Assembly: GCA_002416285.1 (NCBI GenBank)
Contig: DICM01000018.1
Location: 1-39,517 of the forward strand
DNA from: Caryophanales bacterium UBA5026
GTDB lineage: Bacteria; Bacillota_I; Bacilli_A; RF39; UBA660
Direction: 5' to 3'
DNA: 39,517 bases
The notes beneath the pieces were generated by a model. It was not told where the DNA came from. It worked only from the letters and a program-made list of their open reading frames with translations, and searched no databases. Of this stretch, positions 14,019 to 23,295 are shown piece after piece. Within the stretch, counting starts at the first letter, position 1. Each line of letters begins with the position of its first letter. A program made the position numbers and the translations under genes.

Positions 14019-15968
14019 ATGTTTAAAATAAATTCACCGTATAAACCGTCTGGTGATCAGCCACAGGCAATTGAAAAACTAGTCGATGGTATTAATGAGA
14101 ATGAAAAATATCAAGTGTTATTAGGTGCGACTGGAACAGGTAAGACTTTTACTATGGCAAATATCATTGAAAGAGTTCAAAAACCGACTCTTGTTTTAGC
14201 ACACAATAAAACACTTGCAGGACAACTATACTCAGAATTTAAAGAATTATTTCCTGATAATCACGTTTGTTATTTTGTTTCTTACTATGATTATTATCAA
14301 CCGGAAGCATATGTAGCAAAAACAGATACTTATATTGAAAAAGATTCCTCGATTAATGATGAAATTGATGAATTAAGACACGCAGCAACTTCTGCACTTT
14401 TAACCTATCGTGATGTAATTGTCGTCGCTTCAGTATCTTGTATTTATGGTATCGGAGAAGTGGAAGAATACCGTAATAAAATGATGACTCTAAACGTGGG
14501 TGATAAGCTTGAACGTGATGATGTCATGCTTAAATTAGTAAATATGTTTTATGAGCGTAATAATCTCGAATTGAAGCGTGGAACGTTTCGTGCAAGAGGC
14601 GATGTATTAGAAATTCAACCAATCAGTGAGCATGGAAAAGCGATCCGTATAGAATTCTTTGGTGATGAAATTGATCGGATTAGCGAATTTGATACATTAA
14701 CGGGCGTTGTTTTATCAAATAAAAAGTCTATTAGTCTCTTCTCGGCTAGTCATTTTGTTACTAGTGATGAGAAAATCAAAAAAGCACTTGTCAATATTCG
14801 CGAGGAATTAGAAGACCAACTCACATATTTTAAAGAACATGAAAAATTACTAGAATACCAAAGATTGAAGGAAAGAACAAATTACGATTTAGAAATGCTT
14901 GCTGAAACAGGATCTTGTCGTGGCGTTGAAAACTATTCGAGACATTTAGCTTTAAAAGAGGCGGGAGCAACGCCAACTACTTTAATTGACTTTTTCCCAG
15001 ATGATTTCTTACTTATGGTCGATGAATCACATGTAACTTTACCACAGGTAAGAGGGATGTATAACGGAGATCAAGCGAGAAAGAAAGTCCTAGTTGATTA
15101 TGGTTTCCGTCTACCGAGTGCAATGGATAATAGACCATTAAAATTTGATGAATTTGAAGAGAAATTAAATCAAGTGATCTGTGTATCAGCTACCCCAGGT
15201 GATTATGAGATGGAAAAATGTGACGGACATGTTGCTGAACAAATTATTCGTCCAACTGGATTACTAGATCCCACGATTGAAGTGAGGGCAACAGAGGGTC
15301 AAATTGATCATTTGATTGGAGAAATTCACAAACGTATTCAGAAAAATGAAAGAGTATTAATTACAACTTTAACAATTCGAATGGCAGAAGAACTTTCTAC
15401 TTATTTAAAGAGCATTGATATCAAAGTAGCATATTTACATAGTGAGATAAAGACACTTGAAAGAATGCGCATTATTCGTGATTTGCGCCTTGGGAAATAT
15501 GACGTTTTAGTAGGAATTAACTTACTCCGTGAAGGAATTGATATCCCAGAAGTAAGTTTAATTGCTATCATGGATGCCGATAAACAAGGATTTTTAAGAA
15601 GTGATCGCAGTCTCATTCAGACAATTGGTCGGGCTGCACGTAATGCCAGTGGTCATGTTATTATGTATGCTGATAAAATTAGTGAAGCTATGCAAAAAGC
15701 TATGAGTGAAACAGCCCGCCGGCGAACAATTCAGGAAAAGTATAATGAAGAACATGGAATTATACCGAAAACAATTATAAAAGAAATTCGTGATCTGATT
15801 ACGAATGAGCAAGAGATTGAAGAGAAGAAGCCTGAAGCTATGAGTAAACAAGAAAAAACACAACTAATGAATAAGATCGAACAAGAAATGCGTGAGGCTG
15901 CTAAAAATCTCGATTTTGAGCGAGCTACAGAGTTGCGTGATATCTTATTTGAATTGCAGAGTGAGTAA
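14019..15968 (+). CDS. uvrB: Excinuclease ABC subunit B
   Basis: This 649-residue DNA-damage recognition helicase works in nucleotide excision repair with UvrA and UvrC. Present are a Walker A motif GATGTGKT (from G36), the beta-hairpin region YYDYYQPEAYV, a DEAD-like VDESHVTLPQ and SATPGDYE. Helicase motif VI is seen as QTIGRAARN, and a C-terminal UVR domain (EAAKNLDFERATELRD) contacts UvrC. The ATG at 14019 has AAGGGAGAG before it and gives the usual N-terminus (FKINSPYKPSGDQPQAI). An in-frame start at 13953 adds 22 unconserved residues. uvrA does not follow, unlike many Bacillota. Confidence 0.97.
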   Translation: MFKINSPYKPSGDQPQAIEKLVDGINENEKYQVLLGATGTGKTFTMANIIERVQKPTLVLAHNKTLAGQLYSEFKELFPDNHVCYFVSYYDYYQPEAYVAKTDTYIEKDSSINDEIDELRHAATSALLTYRDVIVVASVSCIYGIGEVEEYRNKMMTLNVGDKLERDDVMLKLVNMFYERNNLELKRGTFRARGDVLEIQPISEHGKAIRIEFFGDEIDRISEFDTLTGVVLSNKKSISLFSASHFVTSDEKIKKALVNIREELEDQLTYFKEHEKLLEYQRLKERTNYDLEMLAETGSCRGVENYSRHLALKEAGATPTTLIDFFPDDFLLMVDESHVTLPQVRGMYNGDQARKKVLVDYGFRLPSAMDNRPLKFDEFEEKLNQVICVSATPGDYEMEKCDGHVAEQIIRPTGLLDPTIEVRATEGQIDHLIGEIHKRIQKNERVLITTLTIRMAEELSTYLKSIDIKVAYLHSEIKTLERMRIIRDLRLGKYDVLVGINLLREGIDIPEVSLIAIMDADKQGFLRSDRSLIQTIGRAARNASGHVIMYADKISEAMQKAMSETARRRTIQEKYNEEHGIIPKTIIKEIRDLITNEQEIEEKKPEAMSKQEKTQLMNKIEQEMREAAKNLDFERATELRDILFELQSE

Positions 15969-15990
15969 ACGGCTTTTTCAGTCGTTTATT
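15967..15990 (+). terminator. Intrinsic terminator of uvrB
   Basis: A 7-bp stem (15967-15973 with 15981-15987, one G-T pair) overlaps the uvrB stop. It has a T-rich loop and a T-rich tail. Confidence 0.6.
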
Positions 15991-16066
15991 TGTATTTCTT
16001 CTATAAGTTCTGGTTTTAAAATGTTAGTGAATGTGATATAATTTAGTAATAATGGAGGTGTTACTC

Positions 16067-16480
16067 ATGAATATAGCTTTGACAACAGAAAAGAAAACAC
16101 TTCGTCTATTTGAATGGCTACTATCATGGATTGGGTACGGACTTATATTGATTATGATGTCGGTTTTATTTAAAAACACAATGCAGATCGATACTTCTTG
16201 GTATGGGGTATGGGCATTTATTGCTGCATTTTTACTTACCATCTTAAATCAAACGATCAAACCTGTTTTAGTGAAACTAACACTACCAATAACTGCTTTA
16301 TCACTTGGAATTTTTTATCCTTGTATCAATTTGTTTTTGTTACAGATTGTAGATATTGCGCTTGGAAGGCATTTTGAAATAAATGGTTTCTTTATGGCCT
16401 TTTTCCTTGCAATTTTAATTTCTTTTATGAAGATTGCAACTCAAAAATTACTGATTGATCCCATATTAGAAAAGGAGTGA
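16067..16480 (+). CDS. YvlD-like four-helix membrane protein (phage holin family 4 superfamily)
   Basis: This 137-residue protein has four hydrophobic segments. It carries the family feature LNQTIKPVLVKLTLPITALSLGIFYPCINLFLL, where N-x-x-IKP-LK-L-LP-T is the typical DUF360/YvlD line. It is an integral membrane protein of unknown role; the "phage holin" label is historical. GGAGGTG precedes the ATG at 16067. An extended -10 (TGATATAAT, 16034-16042) lies upstream. It is 4 bp ahead of lgt, so it is probably co-transcribed. Confidence 0.8.
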   Translation: MNIALTTEKKTLRLFEWLLSWIGYGLILIMMSVLFKNTMQIDTSWYGVWAFIAAFLLTILNQTIKPVLVKLTLPITALSLGIFYPCINLFLLQIVDIALGRHFEINGFFMAFFLAILISFMKIATQKLLIDPILEKE

Positions 16481-16484
16481 GACA

Positions 16485-17303
16485 ATGAATCCAATCTTAA
16501 TTACACTTGGACCAATCCATATCTATTGGTATTCTATTCTTCTTTTTATCGCATTTTTCTTAGGTGGAAGTTTAGCGATTAAGGAAGCAAAGAAATGGAA
16601 ATTAGAAGAAGACTTTATGATTAATTTATTCTTTTATTTAATTCCTATTTCATTAATTGGAGCGAGACTTTACTTTGTCTTATTTCATTTGGATTATTAT
16701 AGTCAAAATGTGATTGATATTTTTAAAGTATGGGAAGGAGGCCTCGCTATCCATGGCGGAATTATTGGAGGTCTTCTTTGTATTTTTATCTATTCCAAAA
16801 AATATAAAGCCCAAGTCTTTCGAATTACTGACATTTTAGTCGTTAGTTTAATTTTAGGACAAGCAATCGGAAGATGGGGAAACTTTTTTAACAGTGAAGC
16901 ATATGGACCTGCAACAACTTTATCCTTTTTAGAAAGTATTCATTTACCAAAATTTATCATTAATGGAATGAATATAGATGGAATTTACTATCATCCAACG
17001 TTCTTTTATGAATCTATTTGGTGTTTGATAGGAGTTGCTGTTCTATATTTTATACGAAAATATCGTTATATTAAATTAGGTCAAACAACATGTGCTTATA
17101 TGATTTGGTATGGAATTGGAAGATTCTTAATAGAATCACTTAGACAGGATAGTTTAATGTTGGGAGAATTAAAAATGGCTCAAGTCGCATCAATTGCTAT
17201 GATAATAGCTGGTATAATTGGGTATATTATTATTAGGAAAAGAAGTTCCGTTTTCTCAAATAATTATCATGATAAGGAGAATGTGAATGAAATTAGATTT
17301 TGA
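16485..17303 (+). CDS. lgt: Prolipoprotein diacylglyceryl transferase
   Basis: This 272-residue polytopic membrane enzyme transfers diacylglycerol from phosphatidylglycerol to the lipobox Cys of prolipoproteins. Seen are the IHIYWYSILLFIAF start, IPISLIGARLYFVLFH, the HGGIIGG segment and the signature GRWGNFFNSEAYG with its conserved Arg, Asn and Glu. GRFLIESLRQD near the C-terminus holds another conserved Arg. AAAAGGAGTG precedes the ATG. The gene overlaps trxB by 17 bp. Its lipoprotein substrates in this window include the DUF2318 protein. Confidence 0.95.
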   Translation: MNPILITLGPIHIYWYSILLFIAFFLGGSLAIKEAKKWKLEEDFMINLFFYLIPISLIGARLYFVLFHLDYYSQNVIDIFKVWEGGLAIHGGIIGGLLCIFIYSKKYKAQVFRITDILVVSLILGQAIGRWGNFFNSEAYGPATTLSFLESIHLPKFIINGMNIDGIYYHPTFFYESIWCLIGVAVLYFIRKYRYIKLGQTTCAYMIWYGIGRFLIESLRQDSLMLGELKMAQVASIAMIIAGIIGYIIIRKRSSVFSNNYHDKENVNEIRF

Positions 17304-18165
17304 TCAAATTATTATTGGTTCCGGTGTAGCTGGTATGACAGCAGCGATTTATTTAAAACGTGCTGGTAAAAATGTAGCACTCATTGAAAAAAGTGCGCCA
17401 GGTGGACAGATTAACAAATCCTATAAAGTTGAAAATTATCCAGGATTTAGGGAAATAGATGGACCGAGTCTTTCGATGAATGTCTATGAACAAACAATGG
17501 GGCTCGGTATTGATTATCTATACGGTGACGTGTTGGATATTGTTGATCATGGAGAATATTTTACGGTTATAACAGATGAGAAAAGTTATAATTGTAAAAA
17601 AATATTAATTGCAACTGGTAGGGAATCAAAAAATTTACCGGCACTTGGTTTTGAAAAATTTATCGGTCATGGTATTAGCTATTGTGCACTTTGTGACGGG
17701 AATTTTTTCAAAGGAAAAGATGTAATCGTAGTCGGTGGTGGAAATAGTGCTTTTGAAGATGCTCTTTATTTAAGTGGAATTTGTAAATCGGTTACAATTT
17801 TAGTACGAAGTAAGGTCAGAGCTGAAAAAGCATTAACAGATGTAATTTCAAGTAAGGATAATGTTACCGTATTACTGGAAACAGAAATTAAAGAAATTTT
17901 TGGGGAAGAAAGTCCGGAGGGTGTTTTATTGAATAATGGCGATGAGATTGCTTGTGATGGTATTTTTATAGCAGTTGGATCGATTCCTAATTTATCATTT
18001 TTAAAATCAATTTCTCTTGAAATGGAAGACGGATATGTAGTAGTAAATAATCATATGGAAACGAGCCACAAAAATATTTATGCAGTTGGGGATGTTATCA
18101 GAAAAGATGTCTATCAGCTTGCTACTGCTGTTGGTGAGGCAGCGACAGCTGCTTATTTTATGTAG
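17287..18165 (+). CDS. trxB: Thioredoxin-disulfide reductase
   Basis: This 292-residue FAD/NAD(P)H enzyme is of the low-molecular-weight TrxB type. It shows the FAD-binding GSGVAGMTAAIYLKRAG and the GGQINKSYKVENYPGF segment. The redox centre is CALCDG (C133, C136), where most TrxB have CATCDG. The NAD(P)H-site GGGNSAFEDALYLS and the C-terminal NIYAVGDVIRK complete the family layout. It is slightly shorter than typical TrxB (about 310 residues). AAGGAGAA precedes the ATG, which lies inside the end of lgt. It reduces thioredoxin and may also supply electrons, indirectly, to the membrane thioredoxins of the copper locus. Confidence 0.92.
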   Translation: MKLDFDQIIIGSGVAGMTAAIYLKRAGKNVALIEKSAPGGQINKSYKVENYPGFREIDGPSLSMNVYEQTMGLGIDYLYGDVLDIVDHGEYFTVITDEKSYNCKKILIATGRESKNLPALGFEKFIGHGISYCALCDGNFFKGKDVIVVGGGNSAFEDALYLSGICKSVTILVRSKVRAEKALTDVISSKDNVTVLLETEIKEIFGEESPEGVLLNNGDEIACDGIFIAVGSIPNLSFLKSISLEMEDGYVVVNNHMETSHKNIYAVGDVIRKDVYQLATAVGEAATAAYFM

Positions 18166-18221
18166 GATAATCTCCTTCTTTTTTTTTGTAACTTATGTTA
18201 TACTACTTGAAGGTGATACTT

Positions 18222-19139
18222 ATGTCTTTTACTAGTGTTGTGAAAAATGAAGTCAGTAAATTAGAAACAATAGAAACAGAAAACATTTCTGAATTATCGG
18301 CAGTGCTCAGGACGATTGGAACATTCGAAAATGCAATTCATATTAGTACGGAAAACGCTAGCGTTGCTAGGAGAATCTTTTATTTATTAAAAGAGCAATA
18401 TCGTATAAGAGCTCGTATAACAGTCCGGCATGGGTATAACTTTAATAAAAATTATATCTATCTGCTTGAAGTAAATCAAAAATGGAGAGAAATTTTAGAA
18501 GATCTCAGTATCGACTATTTAGATTCAGATAAACTTCCAAAAGAATATATCTATGATGATCCTCAATTAATTAGAGCTTATCTTAGAGGACTTTTTCTCG
18601 CTGTTGGAAGTATTAATGATCCTAAGAAATCAAGATATCACTTGGAATTTATCGTGGATAGTGAAAAATATGCCTACTTTATTATGGATCTTTTAAATCA
18701 ATTCAATTTTAATAGCAAAGTATTAAAACGGGACAATAAATACATGATCTATATGAAAGAAGCTGAAAAAATAGGTGATTTTCTTCGATTGTTAGGAACA
18801 TATAATGCTCTTTTCTACTATGAAGATATTCGCATTTACCGTGATCATAAAAATATGACAAATCGTCTCAACAATTGTGAGCAGGCCAACGTCGATAAAA
18901 TGATTGCTACTGCTATGGAGCAGGTTCATCAAATTGAGTTGATTAAAGAGAAAGCAACCTTGGATCTTTTAGATGATAAGACGAAAGAGGCGGCTATATA
19001 TCGCCTTAAATATCCTGAAGTCTCTTTAAATGAGCTAAGTGAAATAATTACTTTGGAAACAGGTAATCCAATTACAAAATCGGGACTTTATCACCGGTTT
19101 CATAAAATTAAAACTTTATCAGAAAAACTAAAAAAATAA
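18222..19139 (+). CDS. whiA: DNA-binding regulator WhiA
   Basis: This 305-residue protein has a degenerate LAGLIDADG homing-endonuclease fold (about 100-215, with YIYDDPQLIRAYLRGLFLAVGSINDP). A C-terminal WhiA-type helix-turn-helix (LRYPEVSLNEL-like, then PITKSGLYHRFHKI) follows. In Bacillota it affects chromosome segregation and cell division; in actinobacteria it controls sporulation. The ATG at 18222 has AAGGTGAT at proper spacing, and an earlier in-frame ATG at 18195 does not. In many relatives whiA follows rapZ and yvcK, which are absent here; instead it follows trxB after 56 bp. Confidence 0.93.
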   Translation: MSFTSVVKNEVSKLETIETENISELSAVLRTIGTFENAIHISTENASVARRIFYLLKEQYRIRARITVRHGYNFNKNYIYLLEVNQKWREILEDLSIDYLDSDKLPKEYIYDDPQLIRAYLRGLFLAVGSINDPKKSRYHLEFIVDSEKYAYFIMDLLNQFNFNSKVLKRDNKYMIYMKEAEKIGDFLRLLGTYNALFYYEDIRIYRDHKNMTNRLNNCEQANVDKMIATAMEQVHQIELIKEKATLDLLDDKTKEAAIYRLKYPEVSLNELSEIITLETGNPITKSGLYHRFHKIKTLSEKLKK

Positions 19140-19143
19140 AAAA

Positions 19144-19172
19144 ATCAGGATATTCATCCTGTTTCTTTTTTT
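19144..19172 (+). terminator. Intrinsic terminator of whiA
   Basis: A CAGGAT/ATCCTG stem (19146-19151 with 19156-19161) has an ATTC loop and a T-rich tail to 19172. Confidence 0.8.
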
Positions 19173-19178
19173 AAAAAG

Positions 19179-19207
19179 GAGACAGATGTTTCTTTTTATA
19201 GTATAAT
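19179..19207 (+). promoter_or_regulatory. Promoter of rplI-dnaB
   Basis: GAGACA (19179-19184), a 17-bp spacer and consensus TATAAT (19202-19207) lie 32 bp before the rplI start. Confidence 0.6.
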
Positions 19208-19238
19208 ATAACAAGAACATTTTTAAAGAGGTGACAAA

Positions 19239-19682
19239 ATGAAAGTTATTTTTATTAAAGATTTAAAAGGGCAAGGAAAAAAGAACGAAGTAAAAGAAGT
19301 AAAAGATGGATATGGAATGAATTTTCTAGTAAAAAATGGTTATGCTGTCTTAGCTACGGAAGCAAATATGCGCAATTTACAGAAACAAACGGCAACTGCA
19401 GCATTAGAAGAGAATTTACTAGTAAAAGAAATGGAAGATTTAAAAAAAGAATTAGAAAAGAAAGTGTTTACTTTTATTGCTAAAACAGGAAAACAAGATA
19501 TGATGTTTGGTCAGATTTCTAGCAAACAAATTAAAAAGGAATTAAATGATGCGGGTTATCAAATCGATAAAACCAAAATTATTATGGAACCAATTACATC
19601 ACTTGGAATGCATGAAGTAAAAATAGAACTTCACAAAGATGTAATCGCAACAATTAAGGTAAAAGTAGTTAAAGGAAATTAG
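19239..19682 (+). CDS. rplI: 50S ribosomal protein L9
   Basis: This 147-residue protein is component L9 of the large ribosomal subunit. The N-terminal domain has MKVIFIKDLKGQGKKNEVKEVKDGYGMNFLVKNGYA, the standard L9 signature. A long connecting helix (about 45-75) and the C-terminal 23S-binding domain (FGQISSKQIKKEL, SLGMHEVKIELHKDV) follow. The ribosome binding site is AAAGAGGTGA. It lies directly ahead of the replicative helicase gene, an arrangement conserved across Bacillota. Confidence 0.97.
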   Translation: MKVIFIKDLKGQGKKNEVKEVKDGYGMNFLVKNGYAVLATEANMRNLQKQTATAALEENLLVKEMEDLKKELEKKVFTFIAKTGKQDMMFGQISSKQIKKELNDAGYQIDKTKIIMEPITSLGMHEVKIELHKDVIATIKVKVVKGN

Positions 19683-19690
19683 GTGATTGT

Positions 19691-21034
19691 ATGGCCGAGA
19701 AAGTAATGCCTCATAATTTGGAAGCAGAGCAATCTGTCTTAGGGGCGATGTTTCTTTCGAAATTAGCAATTCAAAAGAGTGTTGAAAATCTTACTAAAGA
19801 TATGTTTTATTCCGATTCAAATGGGCGGATTTTCAGTGCGATTCAAGATTTAGATGAAATGGGTAGTTCCATTGACATTACTACTGTCATGGCTGAGCTT
19901 GATAAAAGAAAAGAGCTAAAACAGGTTGGAGGAGTAGAATACCTAAGTGAAATTGTCAACATTGTTCCATCTGCTGCCAATATCGATGAGTATATTAAAA
20001 TTGTAGAAGAGAAATCAATCCTTAGACATTTGATTGAATCAGCAACGGAAATTGTAACGGATGGCTATCAATCAAGCGAAAGTATCACGGAAATTTTAGA
20101 TCGTGCTGAAAAGAAGATCCTCGGGGTTGTGAAAACTCGTAAAGGAACGGAATTTAAGCCGATACAGGATGTCTTGTTAAAAGCTCAGGCTGATTTAGAG
20201 AAATTAGCGCAGACAAAAGGAGAAATTACTGGACTTCCAAGTGGTTTTTACGATTTAGATCGTGTAACTTCTGGTTTTCATGCGAATGAACTTATTATCA
20301 TAGCAGCACGTCCAGCGATGGGAAAGACAGCTTTTGCCAATAACTTAGCCACCCATATTGCTATGAACACCGATAAAGCAGTCGCAATATTTAACCTAGA
20401 AATGAGTGCGGAGCAACTCATCATGAGAATGCTCTCATCTGTTGGACAAATTCCACTTACAAAATTGATTAGTGGAAGATTAGAACATCAAGACTGGAAA
20501 CGTATTAATGAAGCAATTAGTCGTCTTTCTGAAACGGACATCTATTTAGATGATACTCCGGGAATGACGATTGCGGAAATCCGTGCGAAATGTCGTCGTT
20601 TAGCTAGTTCTGAAAAAGGTCTTGGAATTGTTATTATCGACTACTTACAGCTGGTAAGTGGTTCTGCGAGATATGCGGGAAATCGCCAACAAGAAATTGC
20701 TGAGATCTCTCGTTCTTTAAAGACGCTAGCTTTAGAATTACATATTCCAATTATTGCATTAGCGCAGCTTTCTCGTAGTGTTGAGGGTCGAGACGATAAG
20801 CGACCATTATTAAGTGATTTAAGAGAATCTGGTTCTATTGAACAGGATGCGGATATTGTAGCTTTCCTTTATCGGGAAGATTATTATACAAAAGAAATCT
20901 CAATTGATGAATATACGAGCAAGAGTGAATTTATTGTTGGAAAGAACCGTAGTGGACCAACTACTACCGTGAATTTGATTTTCAAGCGTGATACTCAAAC
21001 GTTCGTGAATTATATTGATAAACAAGAAGAGTAG
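19691..21034 (+). CDS. dnaB: Replicative DNA helicase (DnaB family)
   Basis: This 447-residue hexameric helicase unwinds DNA at the replication fork. It has the N-terminal DnaB domain (PHNLEAEQSVLGAMFLS), a RecA-like core with Walker A ARPAMGKTAF, and Walker B IVIIDYLQLV. The following segments are AEISRSLKTLALELHIPIIALAQLSRSVE, and a QDADIVAFLYRED to VGKNRSGPT end with the arginine finger region. It is called dnaC in Bacillus subtilis. AGGTGATTGT precedes the ATG, 8 bp after rplI. Confidence 0.96.
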   Translation: MAEKVMPHNLEAEQSVLGAMFLSKLAIQKSVENLTKDMFYSDSNGRIFSAIQDLDEMGSSIDITTVMAELDKRKELKQVGGVEYLSEIVNIVPSAANIDEYIKIVEEKSILRHLIESATEIVTDGYQSSESITEILDRAEKKILGVVKTRKGTEFKPIQDVLLKAQADLEKLAQTKGEITGLPSGFYDLDRVTSGFHANELIIIAARPAMGKTAFANNLATHIAMNTDKAVAIFNLEMSAEQLIMRMLSSVGQIPLTKLISGRLEHQDWKRINEAISRLSETDIYLDDTPGMTIAEIRAKCRRLASSEKGLGIVIIDYLQLVSGSARYAGNRQQEIAEISRSLKTLALELHIPIIALAQLSRSVEGRDDKRPLLSDLRESGSIEQDADIVAFLYREDYYTKEISIDEYTSKSEFIVGKNRSGPTTTVNLIFKRDTQTFVNYIDKQEE

Positions 21035-21042
21035 GTGAAAAT

Positions 21043-22533
21043 ATGAAAAAAATTTTAATTGGTATTTTAGTATTTGTGCTAGGAATCTGTATCGCCTTTT
21101 TGAGCTTTGATCATGCACAAGGCAAATATCCCAATACCTATTATCGTGTTTATTTGAATGATGAAGTTCTTGGTATTATAAAAGATAAACAAACATTAGA
21201 TGACTATATTAATAAACAAAGTGATGCATATAAGAAGCAATACAATGTAGATAAAATTTATATTCCAAATGGAATCGAGATCAAAAAGATTACGACATAT
21301 AGTAATGATGTCGACGATGTAAAGGATATTTATGATAAAATAGCGGCGAAGGAACCTTTTACTGTGGAAGGATACCGTTTTTCAATCAAGCGAGAGGTTC
21401 TAGCAGAAGATGGTCAAACGACAAAGATTGAAACATACTATATTTATGTTCTTAATCCATCGATATTTGATGAATCGGTTATTAATCTCTATAAAACATT
21501 TGCTGGAACAGAAAATTACGATGCTTATGCCAATCATGCACAAACCGATATCACATCAACTGGAACAATCATTGAATCGATGTATGTAAAAGATGATGTC
21601 TCTTATAAAAAGATGAAAATCCCGGCAAGTGAGTCAATATACTTAGATTCCGCTACGTTGACTAAATATTTGATGTTTGGTACTACTGAGGATCAACAGA
21701 AGTATACGGTTAAAGTTGGAGATAATATCGAGCAAGTTGCTTTTGATAATGAAATTAGTATCGAGGAATTTTTAATTTCTAATCCTACTTTTACGAATGC
21801 TAAGAATTTGTTGTTTCCTGGCCAAGAAGTAGTCATTGGAAAAATGAATTCTAAAATTTCTATTGCTATGGAACAATATCAGGTTGAAGATATGGTCAGC
21901 AAATATACCACAACGGTACAATACGACCCGAATAAGATTGTAGGTAACGATGAGGTTACACAACAAGGAGAGGATGGTCTTCAAAGGATTACCAAACGTG
22001 TAGTGAGTGTCAACGGAAGTATCAACAGTGTTATTCCATTAAATACGCAAGAATTGAAGCCAACCATTAATAAGATTATTGTCAGAGGTGAAAAAGCAAT
22101 TCCAAATGTCGGAAGTACGACAACATGGACATGGCCTACTAATAGTGGATGGACGATCAGTTCCTATTATGGATATCGTGCCGGTGTCTTTGTCTCAGGA
22201 CGTGAGTTCCATAATGGAATCGATATTGCTGGTACAGGTGAAGGATCTCCTGTTTATGCAATTAATAATGGAGTTATTGTAGAAAAAGGATATAAATATG
22301 ATAATGGTAATTATATTATTATCAACCATAATAATGGTTATTTCTCATTATATGGACATATGTCAAAATTTACGGCTGTTAAAGTGGGTGATGTTGTGGC
22401 TGCAGGGCAACAAATTGGATATGTTGGGCACACAGGATTCGCATCAGGTCCGCATTTGCATCTCAGTGTAAGCTATGGTGGAAAGGGTTTATGGAGCGGG
22501 GCACTATTAAATCCGCTCACATTATTTAAATGA
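21043..22533 (+). CDS. Membrane-anchored LysM-G5-M23 peptidoglycan endopeptidase
   Basis: This 496-residue secreted or anchored protein has an N-terminal membrane segment (about 4-22), then a unique region of about 200 residues. A LysM-type wall-binding motif (about 221-268, VKVGDNIEQVAF ... LFPGQEVVIG) and a G5 domain (about 275-352) follow. It ends in an M23 (LytM) metallopeptidase domain. The zinc ligands are complete: H390 and D394 in HNGIDIAG, and H471-x-H473 in HLHLS. It should cut peptide cross-bridges in the wall. It sits 8 bp after dnaB and its stop overlaps walJ by 4 bp, in the place where walR/walK are found in relatives. Confidence 0.9.
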   Translation: MKKILIGILVFVLGICIAFLSFDHAQGKYPNTYYRVYLNDEVLGIIKDKQTLDDYINKQSDAYKKQYNVDKIYIPNGIEIKKITTYSNDVDDVKDIYDKIAAKEPFTVEGYRFSIKREVLAEDGQTTKIETYYIYVLNPSIFDESVINLYKTFAGTENYDAYANHAQTDITSTGTIIESMYVKDDVSYKKMKIPASESIYLDSATLTKYLMFGTTEDQQKYTVKVGDNIEQVAFDNEISIEEFLISNPTFTNAKNLLFPGQEVVIGKMNSKISIAMEQYQVEDMVSKYTTTVQYDPNKIVGNDEVTQQGEDGLQRITKRVVSVNGSINSVIPLNTQELKPTINKIIVRGEKAIPNVGSTTTWTWPTNSGWTISSYYGYRAGVFVSGREFHNGIDIAGTGEGSPVYAINNGVIVEKGYKYDNGNYIIINHNNGYFSLYGHMSKFTAVKVGDVVAAGQQIGYVGHTGFASGPHLHLSVSYGGKGLWSGALLNPLTLFK

Positions 22534-23294
22534 GATTCTGTGTTTTAGCAAGTGGATCCAAAGGAAATGTTTCATACATTTCCTCTGGTAATACTAAAGT
22601 ACTAATCGATGTTGGGATGAGTACCTCTTATATTGAACATAGCTTAGAAGATATAGGAGTAAATCCAACCGAAATACAAGCCATTATATTGACACATACC
22701 CATAGCGACCATATAAATGGCCTTAGAGTATTTTTAAAAAAATACCATCCTACTATTTATTTAACGAAAAAGATGTTTACTGATTTAAAAGATTTGCTAG
22801 TACTAGGAGAATATCAATTGATTGAAGGCGACTTCGATATTGAGGATATTCATATCAATATAATAAAAACCTCACATGATGCGAGCGATGCGAATGGATA
22901 TATATTAAAAAATCATGATAAATCAATTGTTTATATTACAGATACTGGATATATTAATGTCAAAAATCATCCGTTATTAAGAAATCATAATTATTATATT
23001 ATGGAAAGTAATCATGATGTTCGAATGCTTATGGATGGACGATATCCCTATCATTTGAAACAGCGTATTGTTGGAGATCGTGGGCACTTATCAAATAAAT
23101 CATCAGCGGATTATTTATCCAACTTTATTGGTGAAAATACCGAAGGAGTTATTTTAATCCATTTAAGTGAAGAAAATAATGATCCAAATATTGCTTTAGA
23201 TACACTAAAAGGTGTGTTGGAAGAACATGATCAACATTTAGATCAAATTATCGTTTCAAAGCAAAATCAAGCAACAGAACTAATTGAGGTTTAA
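22530..23294 (+). CDS. walJ: MBL-fold metallohydrolase, WalJ/YycJ-like
   Basis: This 254-residue protein is of the metallo-beta-lactamase fold. The metal site is THTHSDHING (H56, H58, D60, H61), with further ligands in KTSHDASDANGY, YITDTGYI and ESNHD. The start RFCVLASGSKGNVSYI is typical of YycJ/WalJ, which is linked to coordination of wall metabolism and replication and has been proposed to act as an exonuclease. Its ATG overlaps the preceding stop. The neighbours (rplI, dnaB, rlmH) match the yyc locus of Bacillus, but the sensor kinase WalK and regulator WalR are missing. Confidence 0.9.
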   Translation: MRFCVLASGSKGNVSYISSGNTKVLIDVGMSTSYIEHSLEDIGVNPTEIQAIILTHTHSDHINGLRVFLKKYHPTIYLTKKMFTDLKDLLVLGEYQLIEGDFDIEDIHINIIKTSHDASDANGYILKNHDKSIVYITDTGYINVKNHPLLRNHNYYIMESNHDVRMLMDGRYPYHLKQRIVGDRGHLSNKSSADYLSNFIGENTEGVILIHLSEENNDPNIALDTLKGVLEEHDQHLDQIIVSKQNQATELIEV

Positions 23295-23295
23295 T